From Iphinoe sp. HA4291-MV1 (GTDB lineage: Bacteria; Cyanobacteriota; Cyanobacteriia; Cyanobacteriales; Nostocaceae), in contig JAHHHH010000001.1 of the NCBI GenBank assembly GCA_019359415.1, positions 124,001 to 188,000 on the forward strand: a stretch of 64,000 nt of DNA, written 5' to 3'. Under the pieces are notes generated by a model. It made no database searches, was not told the origin of the DNA, and saw only the letters and a list, made by a program, of their open reading frames with translations. The position numbers and the translations under genes are program-made. The stretch's first letter is position 1; the number at the start of each line of letters is the position of its first letter. Below are positions 8,374 through 17,639 of this stretch, one piece after another.

Positions 8374-9051
8374 CTAAAGTCTGTTTCTTCTAGCTTGTAC
8401 CAAATAGCCGCAACGATGTTCGCCGTTGATAATCCAATGAGTACGTTCTACTGTACAATCTGGTAGAACTGCAGCAAACATTTCTAATTCATGACCACAA
8501 ATGCTGGGGAAAGACTCTGCAACATCAGAAATCGCGCAGTTGTGTTCCATTAAGATAAATTGATCACCTTGCGATGACTCACTCGATTCTACAGGGTGAC
8601 ACTCAGCCATGTATCCTTCAGCTTTTCTCAGTTCTACCAAAGTCGCCACCCTCTGTGATAGCGAAGCGTCTCCCAAGCGATCGCGATATTCTTCTGCTTT
8701 GCGCTCCCATTGCTTTCGTAAAATCGAACTGACTTGGTCGCGTCCCACTGTTTGAGCTAATGTATCCAATAGAGAAACAGCAAATTGACCATAACCATCA
8801 GCACCATCTCGACGCAGGCGATCGCGTCCAGTACGAGTCAATTGATACATGTGCTGCGGACGTCCCATACCTCCCTGAACTGACACAGAAAAATAAATGA
8901 GTTCCTCCGCCTCTAGATCCTTAAGATGGCGACGAATTGCTTGCGGGCTAATATCGAGAGTTGCGGCTAACTCAAAAGCTGTAGCCTGCGGGTGTTTCAA
9001 AAGATATTCTAGAATATCTTGCTTTGTTGAGGACTGGTGGGTAGTCTCCAT
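8374..9051 (-). CDS. sufR: Fe-S cluster biogenesis repressor SufR
   Basis: 225 residues, ATG start 9049-9051, divergent from sufB. Residues 8-75 form a winged helix-turn-helix (TKQDILEYLLKHPQATAFELA…ISPQAIRRHLKDLE) of the DeoR/ArsR-like SufR type. The C-terminal half has the cysteines expected to hold a [4Fe-4S] cluster: CHPVES, HNCAISDVA, SICGHELEMF and LPDCTVERTHWI…GEHRCGY. Known role (Synechocystis and other cyanobacteria): when its cluster is present it represses the sufBCDS operon and itself; loss of the cluster relieves repression. Two matching operators lie in the 240-bp divergent region. Identification is firm from sequence and position. Confidence 0.95.
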   Translation of the reverse strand: METTHQSSTKQDILEYLLKHPQATAFELAATLDISPQAIRRHLKDLEAEELIYFSVSVQGGMGRPQHMYQLTRTGRDRLRRDGADGYGQFAVSLLDTLAQTVGRDQVSSILRKQWERKAEEYRDRLGDASLSQRVATLVELRKAEGYMAECHPVESSESSQGDQFILMEHNCAISDVAESFPSICGHELEMFAAVLPDCTVERTHWIINGEHRCGYLVQARRNRL

Positions 9052-9105
9052 CGTCGTCCCATAAATTCATTGGATTTGCAGAAAAATAGAAAAATATGAG
9101 TTTGA

Positions 9106-9119
9106 CAACAATCTTGTTG
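9106..9119. promoter_or_regulatory. SufR operator, site 1 (CAAC-N6-GTTG)
   Basis: CAACAATCTTGTTG is a perfect CAAC-N6-GTTG inverted repeat between sufR and sufB, matching the SufR binding motif described in cyanobacteria. It is nearer to sufR and 55 bases from its start codon. Confidence 0.85.
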
Positions 9120-9150
9120 TTAATCTAGCGTAAAATAAAGATATGTTAAA

Positions 9151-9164
9151 CAACATAATTGTTG
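9151..9164. promoter_or_regulatory. SufR operator, site 2 (CAAC-N6-GTTG)
   Basis: CAACATAATTGTTG, the second perfect CAAC-N6-GTTG repeat, is 45 bp (centre to centre) from site 1, about four helical turns. It is nearer to sufB, 127 bases from its start codon. Confidence 0.85.
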
Positions 9165-9291
9165 TTTTAGTCCTTATACTTATTCTAGCAGTCTCGTAAC
9201 CACTCGGTTACTAAATGTGGGAATCGGTGACAAAAACCCGTCTCCCGTCCTTAAAAAGATTCTACACAACGAACACAAGAGAAAACGACCG

Positions 9292-10731
9292 ATGAGTGCT
9301 ACTGTCAAAACCTTAGTCAACCAACCATACAAGTACGGCTTTATCACCAACATTGAAGCCGACATGATCCCACGTGGACTAAACGAGGACATTATCCGCC
9401 TCATCTGGACCAAGAAAAACGAGCCAGAGTTCATGTTGGATTTTCGCCTGAGAGCTTTTCGCCGGTGGCAAAAAATGACAGAACCAACTTGGCCCAGTGT
9501 TAAGTATCCTGCGATTGATTATCAGAATATCATTTACTATTCAGCTCCGAAACAAAAGAAACAAAAGCTTAACAGCTTGGACGAAGTTGATCCCGCTTTG
9601 TTGGAAACCTTTGAAAAACTAGGTCTTCCCCTGTCAGAACAGAAGCGATTGGCGAATGTCGCCGTCGATGCGATTTTCGATAGCGTTTCCATCGGAACTA
9701 CCTTTAAAGAAAAGCTGGCGAAAGAAGGCGTCATCTTCTGCTCTATCTCCGAAGCATTACAAGAACATCCAGAACTGGTGCGGAAGTACTTGGGTAGCGT
9801 CGTCCCAACAGCAGATAATTACTTTGCAACTCTCAATTCCGCCGTATTCACTGATGGTTCCTTCGTCTACATCCCCAAGGGTGTGAAATGCCCAATGGAA
9901 CTGTCTACCTACTTCCGCATCAACAACGGTGAAACAGGACAATTCGAGCGGACACTTATTATCGCTGATGAAGACAGCTATGTCTCCTACCTGGAAGGCT
10001 GTACTGCACCAATGTACGACAGCAACCAGCTACATGCTGCTGTCGTAGAACTCGTCACCCTCGACAACGCCGAGATTAAATATTCCACAGTCCAAAACTG
10101 GTATGCTGGAGATGCGAATGGCAGAGGCGGTATTTACAACTTCGTTACCAAGCGCGGTTTGTGTCAAGGTGTGAATTCTAAGATTTCTTGGACACAAGTA
10201 GAAACTGGTTCTTCTATCACCTGGAAGTATCCCAGCTGCGTGCTGGTGGGTGATAACTCTGTGGGTGAGTTCTACTCAGTGGCGCTGACAAATAATATGC
10301 AGCAAGCCGACACTGGCACCAAGATGATTCACGTTGGTAAGAACACCCGCAGCACAATTATTTCTAAGGGAATTTCTGCTGCTCACTCTAGCAATAGCTA
10401 CCGTGGTTTGGTGAAAATCAATCCGAAAGCGCAAGGAGCGCGGAACTATTCCCAGTGCGACTCAATGCTGATTGGGGATAATGCTCACGCGAATACCTTC
10501 CCTTATATTCAGGTACAAAATAATACTGCGAAAGTGGAGCATGAAGCTTCTACTTCTAAGATAGGGGAAGACCAATTATTCTACTTCGCACAACGGGGTA
10601 TTTCATCTGAAGATGCTGTTTCGATGATGATTAGCGGCTTCTGCAAGGATGTTTTTAATCAGCTACCGATGGAGTTTGCGGTGGAGGCTGATAAGCTGTT
10701 GAGTTTGAAGTTGGAAGGAAGTGTTGGGTAA
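9292..10731 (+). CDS. sufB: Fe-S cluster assembly scaffold SufB
   Basis: I start at ATG 9292 ([17 protein letters not shown]), the usual SufB beginning, giving 479 residues; the frame is open further upstream to 9217 but the extra residues match no family sequence. The protein is the SufB subunit of the SufBC2D scaffold on which [4Fe-4S] clusters are built in the cytoplasm. Family landmarks include [12 protein letters not shown]…[13 protein letters not shown], the beta-helix core with SYLEGCTAP and the C-terminal block [22 protein letters not shown] and [15 protein letters not shown]. It is the first gene of sufBCDS and follows two SufR operators, so it should be derepressed under iron or oxidative stress. 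Confidence 0.96.
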   Translation: MSATVKTLVNQPYKYGFITNIEADMIPRGLNEDIIRLIWTKKNEPEFMLDFRLRAFRRWQKMTEPTWPSVKYPAIDYQNIIYYSAPKQKKQKLNSLDEVDPALLETFEKLGLPLSEQKRLANVAVDAIFDSVSIGTTFKEKLAKEGVIFCSISEALQEHPELVRKYLGSVVPTADNYFATLNSAVFTDGSFVYIPKGVKCPMELSTYFRINNGETGQFERTLIIADEDSYVSYLEGCTAPMYDSNQLHAAVVELVTLDNAEIKYSTVQNWYAGDANGRGGIYNFVTKRGLCQGVNSKISWTQVETGSSITWKYPSCVLVGDNSVGEFYSVALTNNMQQADTGTKMIHVGKNTRSTIISKGISAAHSSNSYRGLVKINPKAQGARNYSQCDSMLIGDNAHANTFPYIQVQNNTAKVEHEASTSKIGEDQLFYFAQRGISSEDAVSMMISGFCKDVFNQLPMEFAVEADKLLSLKLEGSVG

Positions 10732-10735
10732 ATGG

Positions 10736-10865
10736 AACCGCAGATGGACGCGGATACACGCAGATAAAATATCCCAGTTTATCCGCGTTCGTCTGCGTAC
10801 CCTCCGGGTTCGCCTTTAGGCGTTCTCGTAAGAGTAGCCGTCTCCGGGCGTCTACATCTGCGGTT
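10736..10865. repeat. 130-bp dispersed element with 11-bp inverted ends
   Basis: Between sufB and sufC, AACCGCAGATG (10736-10746) is matched by its exact complement CATCTGCGGTT (10855-10865). Inside lie further complementary words (GATACACGCAGAT, CGTTCGTCTGCG, and the common cyanobacterial repeat word GTAGCCGTCTCCGGG). This looks like a non-coding repeat inserted in the operon. Confidence 0.6.
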
Positions 10866-10902
10866 TGAATAAAAAACCGCTCAGAAGCAAAAGAGAACAT
10901 TT

Positions 10903-11691
10903 ATGATTATTGAAAATAGTGAAGTTGTGCTGTCGGTACGGGATTTGACAGCTGAGGTTGATGCGACACCGATTCTTAAAGGTGTAAATCTTGAGGTGCG
11001 CTTGGGTGAAATCCATGCGATTATGGGACCGAATGGTTCTGGTAAGAGTACTCTTTCTAAGGTTCTGGCTGGACATCCGGCGTATGAAGTGACTAGCGGT
11101 GAGGTGATTTTCCACTCGGTAAACTTGCTGGAGATGGAACCGGAGGAACGTGCAAGGGCTGGCATATTTTTGGCGTTTCAGTATCCGTTGGAAATTCCAG
11201 GTGTGAGTAATTTGGATTTCCTGCGAGTGGCTTACAATTCCCGTCGCAAGGCGCAGGGTTTAGAGGAATTGGATGCGTTTGATTTTGATGATTTGATAGA
11301 GGAAAAGCTGGAAGTGGTGAAGATGAATCCTGCTTTCCTCAGTCGGAGTGTGAATGAAGGTTTCTCTGGTGGTGAGAAAAAGCGCAATGAGATTCTGCAA
11401 ATGGCGCTTCTGGAACCAAAGCTGGCAATTTTGGATGAGACAGATTCGGGTTTGGATATTGATGCGCTGAAGGTTGTGGCGAGTGGGGTGAATCAGCTGA
11501 CGAGTCCAGAAAATGCCACGATTATAATTACACACTATCAGCGGTTACTGAATTACATTGTACCAGACTTCGTTCATGTCATGGCAAACGGACGGATTAT
11601 CACGAGTGGTGGTAAGGAACTGGCGTTGGAGTTAGAATCACGCGGTTATGACTGGGTGTTGGAAGAGAATGGAGTTGAGGTGGGTGTGTGA
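10903..11691 (+). CDS. sufC: Fe-S assembly ATPase SufC
   Basis: 262 residues, ATG 10903. ABC-type ATPase: Walker [13 protein letters not shown] near residue 47, the SufC-type signature [37 protein letters not shown] (signature and Walker B read continuously), and an H-loop [11 protein letters not shown]. As known for the family, it binds SufB and SufD and drives conformational change of the SufBC2D scaffold; it is soluble and not a transporter subunit. Length is normal. Its stop overlaps the sufD start by one base (TGATG), so translation is coupled. A repeat element separates it from sufB, but no terminator is evident there. Confidence 0.96.
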   Translation: MIIENSEVVLSVRDLTAEVDATPILKGVNLEVRLGEIHAIMGPNGSGKSTLSKVLAGHPAYEVTSGEVIFHSVNLLEMEPEERARAGIFLAFQYPLEIPGVSNLDFLRVAYNSRRKAQGLEELDAFDFDDLIEEKLEVVKMNPAFLSRSVNEGFSGGEKKRNEILQMALLEPKLAILDETDSGLDIDALKVVASGVNQLTSPENATIIITHYQRLLNYIVPDFVHVMANGRIITSGGKELALELESRGYDWVLEENGVEVGV

Positions 11692-13100
11692 TGAGCATTC
11701 TAGTTTCTCCCAGCCCGGTTCCTAATTCAAATCCAGTAGATTTGGCATCTGCTGTGTTGGATAGAGATGCTTATTTGACTGGATTATTAAATCAGGTGAT
11801 GCACCATGACGCATCTGTACAAAGTGTTGATGCTTGGTTGCAGGAGTTACGTGATGTTTTCGACGGGCTTCGCCAACGCGCTACGCTTTGGGTACGTCAA
11901 TCAGTTCTCCCCACCACCCACGATGAGGAATGGCGCTTTACCGATTTGTCGTCTTTACGGAAAGTGACATTTGAATCTGTTAGCAATCAGCCAACAGGTA
12001 TCAGTTTATCGGATATTAATCCCATACCAGAAGCTGCAAACCGCTTGGTGTTTGTCAATGGGATTTATGCGCCTGAGTTATCAGTGGTTGCAGGTTTGCC
12101 AGATGGGGTTGTCGTTAGCAATTTAACTGGTTTGCCTCTAGGCTATCGTCAGCGTGTGCAGCAGTATTTTGCTCAAACTGAAGGAGCACATGAAGTTTTT
12201 ACCGCCCTCAACACGAGTGGAATTCAAGATGTCGCTGTGATCTGGGTGGCGAAGAATGTGGTGGTGGAAACACCGATTCATTTGATATTTCTTGCTGCTG
12301 GTGAGTCTCCCACAATTTCTCTACCACGTTGTTTGGTGGTGGCGGAGACTGGTAGTAGTGTGACTTTGGTAGAAGAGTATAGGAACCGCAGAGGCGCAGA
12401 GAACACAGAGAATATCTATCTTACCAACGCGGTGACGGAGATTTGGATTGAGGAAAATGCTCAGGTTAATCACACTCGGCTTGAAGAGGAAGGTGGAGAA
12501 ACTTTCCATATTGGGAAGACTGCTGTTTCTCAAGCTCGTTACAGTCGATATACTTGTCATGCAATAACTCTGGGTGGAAAGCTGTCGCGCCATAATCTAG
12601 AGATTTTACAAGCTGGAGAACAAACGGAAACAACCCTCAATGGGTTGACGATGATTGGGGGAAACCAGTTGGCGGATACTCATAGTGCGATCGCACTGAA
12701 TTATCCTTATGGCAGAAGTCAGCAGTTGCACAAGTGTATTGTAGGCGATCGCGCTCATGCAGTGTTTAACGGTAAGATTTTTGTTCCAAAACCTGCACAG
12801 CAAACAGATGCAGTTCAGCTGAACCGGAACTTGCTATTATCTCCTAAAGCTAGAGTTGATACTAAGCCTCAATTGGAAATTACTGCAGATAATGTGAAAT
12901 GCGCTCACGGTGCTACCGTTAGCCAGTTGGAAGATGATGAAGTCTTCTACTTGCAAAGTCGGGGTATCAATGAAGATGATGCTCGCAATTTATTAATTAA
13001 CGCCTTCGCCGCCGAAATTATCAACCAAATACCTGTCCCCTCGTTACAAGAAAGACTCACACAAACTGTCAACAGTTATCAGTCAGTGACTAATGACTAA
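11691..13100 (+). CDS. sufD: Fe-S assembly scaffold protein SufD
   Basis: 469 residues from ATG 11691, which shares its A with the sufC stop; the alternative GTG three bases earlier would overlap more. The beta-helix and C-terminal block (HTRLEEEGGETFHIGKTAVSQ…, HKCIVGDRAHAVFNGKIFV, QTDAVQLNRNLLLS, KCAHGATVSQLEDDEVFYLQ) is diagnostic of SufD; the N-terminal third is variable as usual. It pairs with SufB in the cluster scaffold. The stop TAA lies inside the heptanucleotide array that continues to sufS, so the last residues (SVTND) are encoded by repeat sequence. Confidence 0.95.
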   Translation: MSILVSPSPVPNSNPVDLASAVLDRDAYLTGLLNQVMHHDASVQSVDAWLQELRDVFDGLRQRATLWVRQSVLPTTHDEEWRFTDLSSLRKVTFESVSNQPTGISLSDINPIPEAANRLVFVNGIYAPELSVVAGLPDGVVVSNLTGLPLGYRQRVQQYFAQTEGAHEVFTALNTSGIQDVAVIWVAKNVVVETPIHLIFLAAGESPTISLPRCLVVAETGSSVTLVEEYRNRRGAENTENIYLTNAVTEIWIEENAQVNHTRLEEEGGETFHIGKTAVSQARYSRYTCHAITLGGKLSRHNLEILQAGEQTETTLNGLTMIGGNQLADTHSAIALNYPYGRSQQLHKCIVGDRAHAVFNGKIFVPKPAQQTDAVQLNRNLLLSPKARVDTKPQLEITADNVKCAHGATVSQLEDDEVFYLQSRGINEDDARNLLINAFAAEIINQIPVPSLQERLTQTVNSYQSVTND

Positions 13101-13260
13101 TGACCAATGACTAATGACCAATGACCAATGACTAATGACCAATGACTAATGACTAATGACCAATGACCAATGACTAATGACCAATGACTAATGACCAATG
13201 ACCAATGACTAATGACCAATGACTAATGACTAATGACTAATGACCAATGACTAATGACTA
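13086..13260. repeat. Heptanucleotide tandem array (ATGACTA/ATGACCA), 25 copies
   Basis: 175 bp of uninterrupted 7-bp units, alternating between ATGACTA and ATGACCA types, filling the whole gap between sufD and sufS. It contains both the sufD stop codon and the first possible sufS start codon. This is the STRR class of repeats known in heterocystous cyanobacteria. Confidence 0.95.
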
Positions 13261-14525
13261 AAATGACTTATACTCAAGAAAGAACCCTTGCTGATAAAGT
13301 CCGTACTGACTTCCCAATCTTACACCAGGAAGTCAACGGCAAACCCTTAATTTACTTCGACAACGCCGCCACATCACAAAAACCCTTGCTCGTCCTCGAC
13401 ACTCTACGAGACTACTACGAGCAGTACAATTCCAACGTACATCGCGGCGTACATATCCTCAGCGCTAAAGCCACCGAAGCTTATGAAGTAGCCAGAGACA
13501 AAGTTGCTGCGTTCGTAAATGCTGCATCGCGTCAAGAAATTGTTTTCACTCGCAATGCATCTGAGGCGATCAATTTGGTTGCTTACAGTTGGGGAATGAG
13601 CAATTTGCAGCGAGGGGACGAAATCATCCTCTCGGTGATGGAACACCACAGTAATTTGGTACCTTGGCATTTTGTCGCGCAAAAGACGGGCGCGGTGCTG
13701 AAATTTGTTGAACTCGCTCCAGAAGAAACTTTTGATTTGGAACAGTTCAAAAAGCTGATTTCTGATAAAACAAAATTGGTGTCAGTGGTGCATGTTTCTA
13801 ACACTTTGGGTTGTATCAACCCTGTGAAGGAAATTTGCGAAATTGCTCACCAATATGGGGCAAGAGTATTAATTGATGCTTGCCAAAGTGTCCCTCATAT
13901 GCCGATCAATGTACAGCAAATTGGCTGTGACTGGTTGGTAGCATCAGGACATAAAATGTGCGCTCCAACAGGGATTGGCTTTTTCTATGGCAAGCTAGAC
14001 TTGCTGCGAGAAATGCCTCCCTTCCTCGGTGGTGGTGAGATGATTGCGGAGGTCTTTTTAGACCATTCAACCTACGCAGATTTACCACATAAATTTGAAG
14101 CGGGTACACCAGCCATTGGGGAAACAATTGCTCTTGGTGCAGCAGTAGATTATCTCAGTAGTATAGGTATGGATAAAATCTATGCCTATGAAGCTGAGTT
14201 GACTGGCTATCTATTTGAGCAGCTAGAACAAATTCCTCAACTTCGCATTTACGGTCCTAAACCTAAAGTAGCAGGTTTGGGTAGAGCTGCTCTTGCTGCT
14301 TTCACTGCTGGGGAAGTTCATGCTAATGACATATCTACATTATTAGATCAAGAAGGTATTGCCATTCGTTCTGGACACCACTGTACACAACCACTGCACC
14401 GTCACTTAGCTCTTGCTGCGACTGCGCGAGCAAGTCTATCTTTCTACAATACCCGTGAAGAGATAGATGTTTTTGTGAAAGCGTTGAAGGAAACGTTAGA
14501 TTTCTTTGGTGGTTTCTTAGCGTGA
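13254..14525 (+). CDS. sufS: Cysteine desulfurase SufS
   Basis: 423 residues from ATG 13254 ([15 protein letters not shown]); ATG 13263 is an equally good start and gives 420. PLP-dependent enzyme that converts cysteine to alanine and hands persulfide sulfur to the SufBCD scaffold. Visible features: N-terminal [44 protein letters not shown], the PLP lysine in [15 protein letters not shown] and the catalytic cysteine in [11 protein letters not shown], typical of group II (SufS) desulfurases. It is the last gene of sufBCDS. No Shine-Dalgarno is seen because the upstream region is a repeat array; the start codon itself belongs to the array. Confidence 0.95.
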   Translation: MTKMTYTQERTLADKVRTDFPILHQEVNGKPLIYFDNAATSQKPLLVLDTLRDYYEQYNSNVHRGVHILSAKATEAYEVARDKVAAFVNAASRQEIVFTRNASEAINLVAYSWGMSNLQRGDEIILSVMEHHSNLVPWHFVAQKTGAVLKFVELAPEETFDLEQFKKLISDKTKLVSVVHVSNTLGCINPVKEICEIAHQYGARVLIDACQSVPHMPINVQQIGCDWLVASGHKMCAPTGIGFFYGKLDLLREMPPFLGGGEMIAEVFLDHSTYADLPHKFEAGTPAIGETIALGAAVDYLSSIGMDKIYAYEAELTGYLFEQLEQIPQLRIYGPKPKVAGLGRAALAAFTAGEVHANDISTLLDQEGIAIRSGHHCTQPLHRHLALAATARASLSFYNTREEIDVFVKALKETLDFFGGFLA

Positions 14526-14550
14526 ACACGAATGAACTCACACCCTTGGT

Positions 14551-15645
14551 TCAGTCCAATGGTGTGAAAATATCTTCCGAGTTAGGATTGAGGTAGGGAC
14601 GCTCTATGTCAAGCCCCAACCGCTGAAAGTGTTGGATAATATATTTCATCCGAGCTTGTTTTGATTCATCACCGTTTTGATGAGCTTCAAGCATTGCATT
14701 GGCAACAATTTCGCAGCGGTTTTCTCCAAACTGTTGTTGATCTACAAACTTTAGTTCAGAAGCAGGATGTTCGGCTAACCCAATACCAGGTACGAGTACC
14801 TTAGTAAATATGGGAACCTGCTCCCGAAAATGAGATTTATTTTCTGTGTAAATCGTCTGTAAGACTGGCAAAAGAATTTCTTTATATCGGTAAGACTCAT
14901 CTGGGTTATAAGGAAACTTGAGAAATCCTGAGTTATACAACCTGTAGTTCAAAGGGTTATGTAATACCTCGAAGGCGAAAGGGACTTTCACTTCATTCAA
15001 TTTTGTCGTTAAATATTTCATAGCCCAAACAGCAGCTTCTGGACTGAAGTTGAAGTAAACAACTATTCCCTCACTGTGAAATTTCATAGGCGGTAAACCA
15101 CCTATACCATCGCCATTTGCTCTATACCTATTTCCATGAATATAGCTGGAAGGCAACAAGACTGCTACTGGATCGTTTACAGTAGCAGATTGCAAAGATA
15201 AAGGAAGATGACGCTCTCGCTGGATGTGTAGAATCATCGTATCGAATTCTGCGGCAAGGCTACCATCAGCTTCCTGTCTAATGATGCGATATCCTGGATG
15301 AAAAAAACCTCTCCCATGATTGTTTCTGTCCAGTTGTTCATAAAATTCCCAATCTATTTCTCTGGAATCTATTTCTTGTAGAATTTGTTCGTTCGTCTTA
15401 ATTTCTGAACTGACTTCTGTTGTACGCGAACCTTCAAAGTAAATGCTATATAAAAATTTTGATAATTGAGAATTTAAATATTTGTACTGGATTTCCTGAG
15501 GCATTTTTTGTAGTTGTGCCACAGTAGCAGCAGGAGTTTCTATAGGAGGATAGTGAGGATGACTGATGCGGATTTTTGAGGATTCTATTTGAATGTTGCC
15601 AGCAATATCGTGTAAAGTCTCTTGTAAGGTAGGTGGTAATTGCAT
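14551..15645 (-). CDS. HopA1-family protein 1 (putative split lanthipeptide lyase)
   Basis: 364 residues, ATG 15643-15645. The protein aligns end to end by eye with the second HopA1-like protein (18059-19180): both begin with a helical segment then ISHP.Y.P.E.P, have SFLY.IY..GS-like motif, YERL or YEQLDRNN.G.G.F.PG…RQE.DG, YFNFSPEA, a PF.F.VL.NP..Y.RY.SG block and end with a NRC.I.AN…L..N..DI.TPL. This is the HopA1 family (PF17914), first named for a Pseudomonas effector. In actinobacterial class V lanthipeptides and thioviridamide-type RiPPs a HopA1-like protein works with an APH-like kinase to dehydrate Ser/Thr. Here it lies near two such kinases and a precursor peptide, so I infer the lyase role; it is 725 bp from kinase 1 with a DUF29 gene on the other strand between. 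Confidence 0.75.
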   Translation of the reverse strand: MQLPPTLQETLHDIAGNIQIESSKIRISHPHYPPIETPAATVAQLQKMPQEIQYKYLNSQLSKFLYSIYFEGSRTTEVSSEIKTNEQILQEIDSREIDWEFYEQLDRNNHGRGFFHPGYRIIRQEADGSLAAEFDTMILHIQRERHLPLSLQSATVNDPVAVLLPSSYIHGNRYRANGDGIGGLPPMKFHSEGIVVYFNFSPEAAVWAMKYLTTKLNEVKVPFAFEVLHNPLNYRLYNSGFLKFPYNPDESYRYKEILLPVLQTIYTENKSHFREQVPIFTKVLVPGIGLAEHPASELKFVDQQQFGENRCEIVANAMLEAHQNGDESKQARMKYIIQHFQRLGLDIERPYLNPNSEDIFTPLD

Positions 15646-15786
15646 GATAGATTCTCTTACATTTTGTTATTGACAGGGGATTGAATCAGGGAGTTTTTCC
15701 ATTTTGCAAAAAATATCTCTTTTTGTCCAGGAAAAATGAAGCGCATTGACTCTAGAATAAAAAAACAGGCTTATTCAGTTTAGGTT

Positions 15787-16233
15787 ATGAACCACACAGC
15801 AACGAGTGCTACCTACGAAGGAGATTTTTATGCCTGGCTGCTCAAAAGTGCTGAACTATTGCGACAAGGACAATTCTCAGAACTTGATTTAGAGCAGATT
15901 GCTGAGGAATTGGAAGGCATGGCCAGAAGCGATAAACGGCAGTTGATCAATCGCTTTGCTGTGCTGTTGTCACACTTGTTGAAATGGCAATATCAACCAG
16001 AACGGCGCTCAAAAAGTTGGGAACGAACCATTAGGGAGCAGCGCAAACGCATTTCATTATTGTTGGACGATAGCCCTAGCTTAAAGTATGAAATTGAGCA
16101 AAAGCTTGCGGATGCTTATGAAATTGCTGTGCTATCTGCGGCAAATGAAACTGGATTGGATGAAGACTGCTTCCCCGAAAGCTGTGAATATGCTTTAGAT
16201 CAGGTGTTAGATGCAGGATTTTACCCCGATTAA
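15787..16233 (+). CDS. DUF29 domain protein
   Basis: 148 residues, ATG 15787. Clear DUF29 family member: YEGDFYAWLLKSAELLRQGQFSELDLEQIAEELEGMARSDKRQL…LSHLLKWQYQPERRS.SW..TI.EQR…, helical throughout, no signal peptide. DUF29 proteins are very abundant in cyanobacteria, often in many copies; function is unknown. It lies on the strand opposite to the surrounding lanthipeptide-type genes, splitting kinase 1 from HopA1 protein 1, and is probably an independent gene that landed there. Confidence 0.9.
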   Translation: MNHTATSATYEGDFYAWLLKSAELLRQGQFSELDLEQIAEELEGMARSDKRQLINRFAVLLSHLLKWQYQPERRSKSWERTIREQRKRISLLLDDSPSLKYEIEQKLADAYEIAVLSAANETGLDEDCFPESCEYALDQVLDAGFYPD

Positions 16234-16369
16234 TCACAGTGCGATCGCTTTAAGCTTGCGCGATGCATTTGCCCTTTCTCATGCAGGGCATGACCTGCCC
16301 CTCAAGCTTCTTTTAGAAGCCCAACTGCCGCGCTCGCTCGCCGCCATGCGTCTTGAGACTGGAGTTCCG

Positions 16370-17524
16370 TTAAATTGACAGAAACTTTTCTGGCTTGCAT
16401 AGAAATTGTGTAGCAATGAAAAAATATAGCCCCTGGTGACTTAAAGCCATCTCTGGCTGAAGTTGAAATTCTGTTAGGAGTTGATAAATTAAACCAAGTC
16501 CAGCAAACTGAACAACCCGCTTGAGAAATTCCGGATAATCTTCTAAAACCTTTGGATAAGTATTGATATAAGCTTTTGTCATGGCGACAATAGAAGGACG
16601 AACGACTTCTAGAGGGATTGTGGCTAGCTGTATAGATTTTTTGACTTCAATAGCAGGATGAACAATCATACTGTTGAGCCAGAAAAGAAAATAGCCAAGA
16701 ATTGCTTTTCCTAAATCGCAAGCTGGATCGCCCCAACTACATGCTTCCCAATCAACAATCTTAATTAGACTTTGATCAGAATCCTGAATTTCCGTTACTA
16801 ACTTCTCCCAATGTCTAGGTATGAAAATCTTCTGAAATTGAATATTATTGTGTGTTAAACAGCAGTAGCGATGATTCAACACCAGTTCTGTAACAATTTC
16901 CCTTACAGCTTCGGATTGTTGAAAAATACCAAGGAATCTCCAGGAAACAGCTTGAGTCTTCTTTAAACTCTCAGGTTCAATTCTGCTGATAAGATAGTCA
17001 GAAAGATAATCAGGATAAGGAAGTTGATAGTTAAGTTTACATTCTTCCAGTTCAGTCAGAAAAGTGTAGCATTTCTGAGAACTCATCGTCTGTGAATGTA
17101 GCTTTGCTAAAGTCGTTCCTACCAACTCTGCAAGCGCTATTGGCAAAATTGTCTGATTTTCATAAGAACTTTGTAAGGTAATATAATCATTTGGGCATTT
17201 GTATATTAGTATCGAACTGCTGTCATCAAAATGCAGGACTTCTGGAGTGAATGATGAGACGTAATCTAAATCTTTGTGAGACTGCAAAAAATTATAAAGC
17301 TTCCACTCTTTAGAAATCCTAACATCGTGCTCAAGGCTTTTATAATCAGGTGTCTGCTTAACGAATAGCTTCTCCTGCTTTTGAGGAATATCGATTACCC
17401 AATAAAAATTTTTGCTTTGGTTAACGTCAAACTTCAGATAGTCTAAGTCGTCTTTTTGGCATATACCAGCACTTATCAAGTAAGAAAATAAGTTTTGATA
17501 GTTAAGATGAATTGTCACAAACAA
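16370..17524 (-). CDS. APH-like kinase 1, predicted pseudokinase (split lanthipeptide system)
   Basis: 384 residues, ATG 17522-17524. Aminoglycoside-phosphotransferase-like fold, clearly paralogous to kinase 2 (19203-20378): IDIPQKQEKLFVKQ (ATP lysine), EVLHFDDSSSILIYKC, the region CCLTHNN and IVDWEACSWGDPACDLGKAI, then a C-terminal helical lobe with FLKRVVQFAGLGLIYQL. The catalytic loop that should read H-x-D-x4-N reads HNNIQFQK: the catalytic Asp is Asn and the metal-binding Asn is Lys, read directly on the DNA at about 16823-16846. The DFG-equivalent Asp (IVDWE) remains. I infer a non-catalytic or altered partner. It follows the precursor gene after a strong hairpin. In class V lanthipeptide and thioviridamide-type clusters an APH-like protein phosphorylates Ser/Thr before HopA1-like elimination. 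Confidence 0.75.
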   Translation of the reverse strand: MFVTIHLNYQNLFSYLISAGICQKDDLDYLKFDVNQSKNFYWVIDIPQKQEKLFVKQTPDYKSLEHDVRISKEWKLYNFLQSHKDLDYVSSFTPEVLHFDDSSSILIYKCPNDYITLQSSYENQTILPIALAELVGTTLAKLHSQTMSSQKCYTFLTELEECKLNYQLPYPDYLSDYLISRIEPESLKKTQAVSWRFLGIFQQSEAVREIVTELVLNHRYCCLTHNNIQFQKIFIPRHWEKLVTEIQDSDQSLIKIVDWEACSWGDPACDLGKAILGYFLFWLNSMIVHPAIEVKKSIQLATIPLEVVRPSIVAMTKAYINTYPKVLEDYPEFLKRVVQFAGLGLIYQLLTEFQLQPEMALSHQGLYFFIATQFLCKPEKFLSI

Positions 17525-17583
17525 CCTTTTTTAGCTGACGATTGAGTTTTTATAAAAATATTTAATTAAGTTAAAACTTTGAA

Positions 17584-17623
17584 TTTCATCATAGAGTTTG
17601 GTGTAACTCTCTCTATGATGAAA
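17584..17623 (-). terminator. Hairpin between precursor gene and kinase 1 (partial terminator or processing site)
   Basis: TTTCATCATAGAG (17584-17596) and CTCTATGATGAAA (17611-17623) form a perfect 13-bp stem with a 14-base loop, 16 bases after the precursor stop. On the minus strand it is followed by only a short T-poor run, so it may be a leaky terminator or an mRNA stabiliser, as often seen after RiPP precursor genes. Confidence 0.7.
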
Positions 17624-17639
17624 ATAGACCAAAAGAGTT

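Noticed and set aside
13086-13260. CRISPR-like array
   Set aside because: Units are 7 bp, without spacers, and no cas gene is present; it is a simple tandem repeat. The same applies to 33739-33829, 34624-34791 and 229-470.
14551-15645. Type III secretion effector HopA1
   Set aside because: The family name is historical. No type III secretion genes are present, and the kinase/precursor context points to peptide modification.
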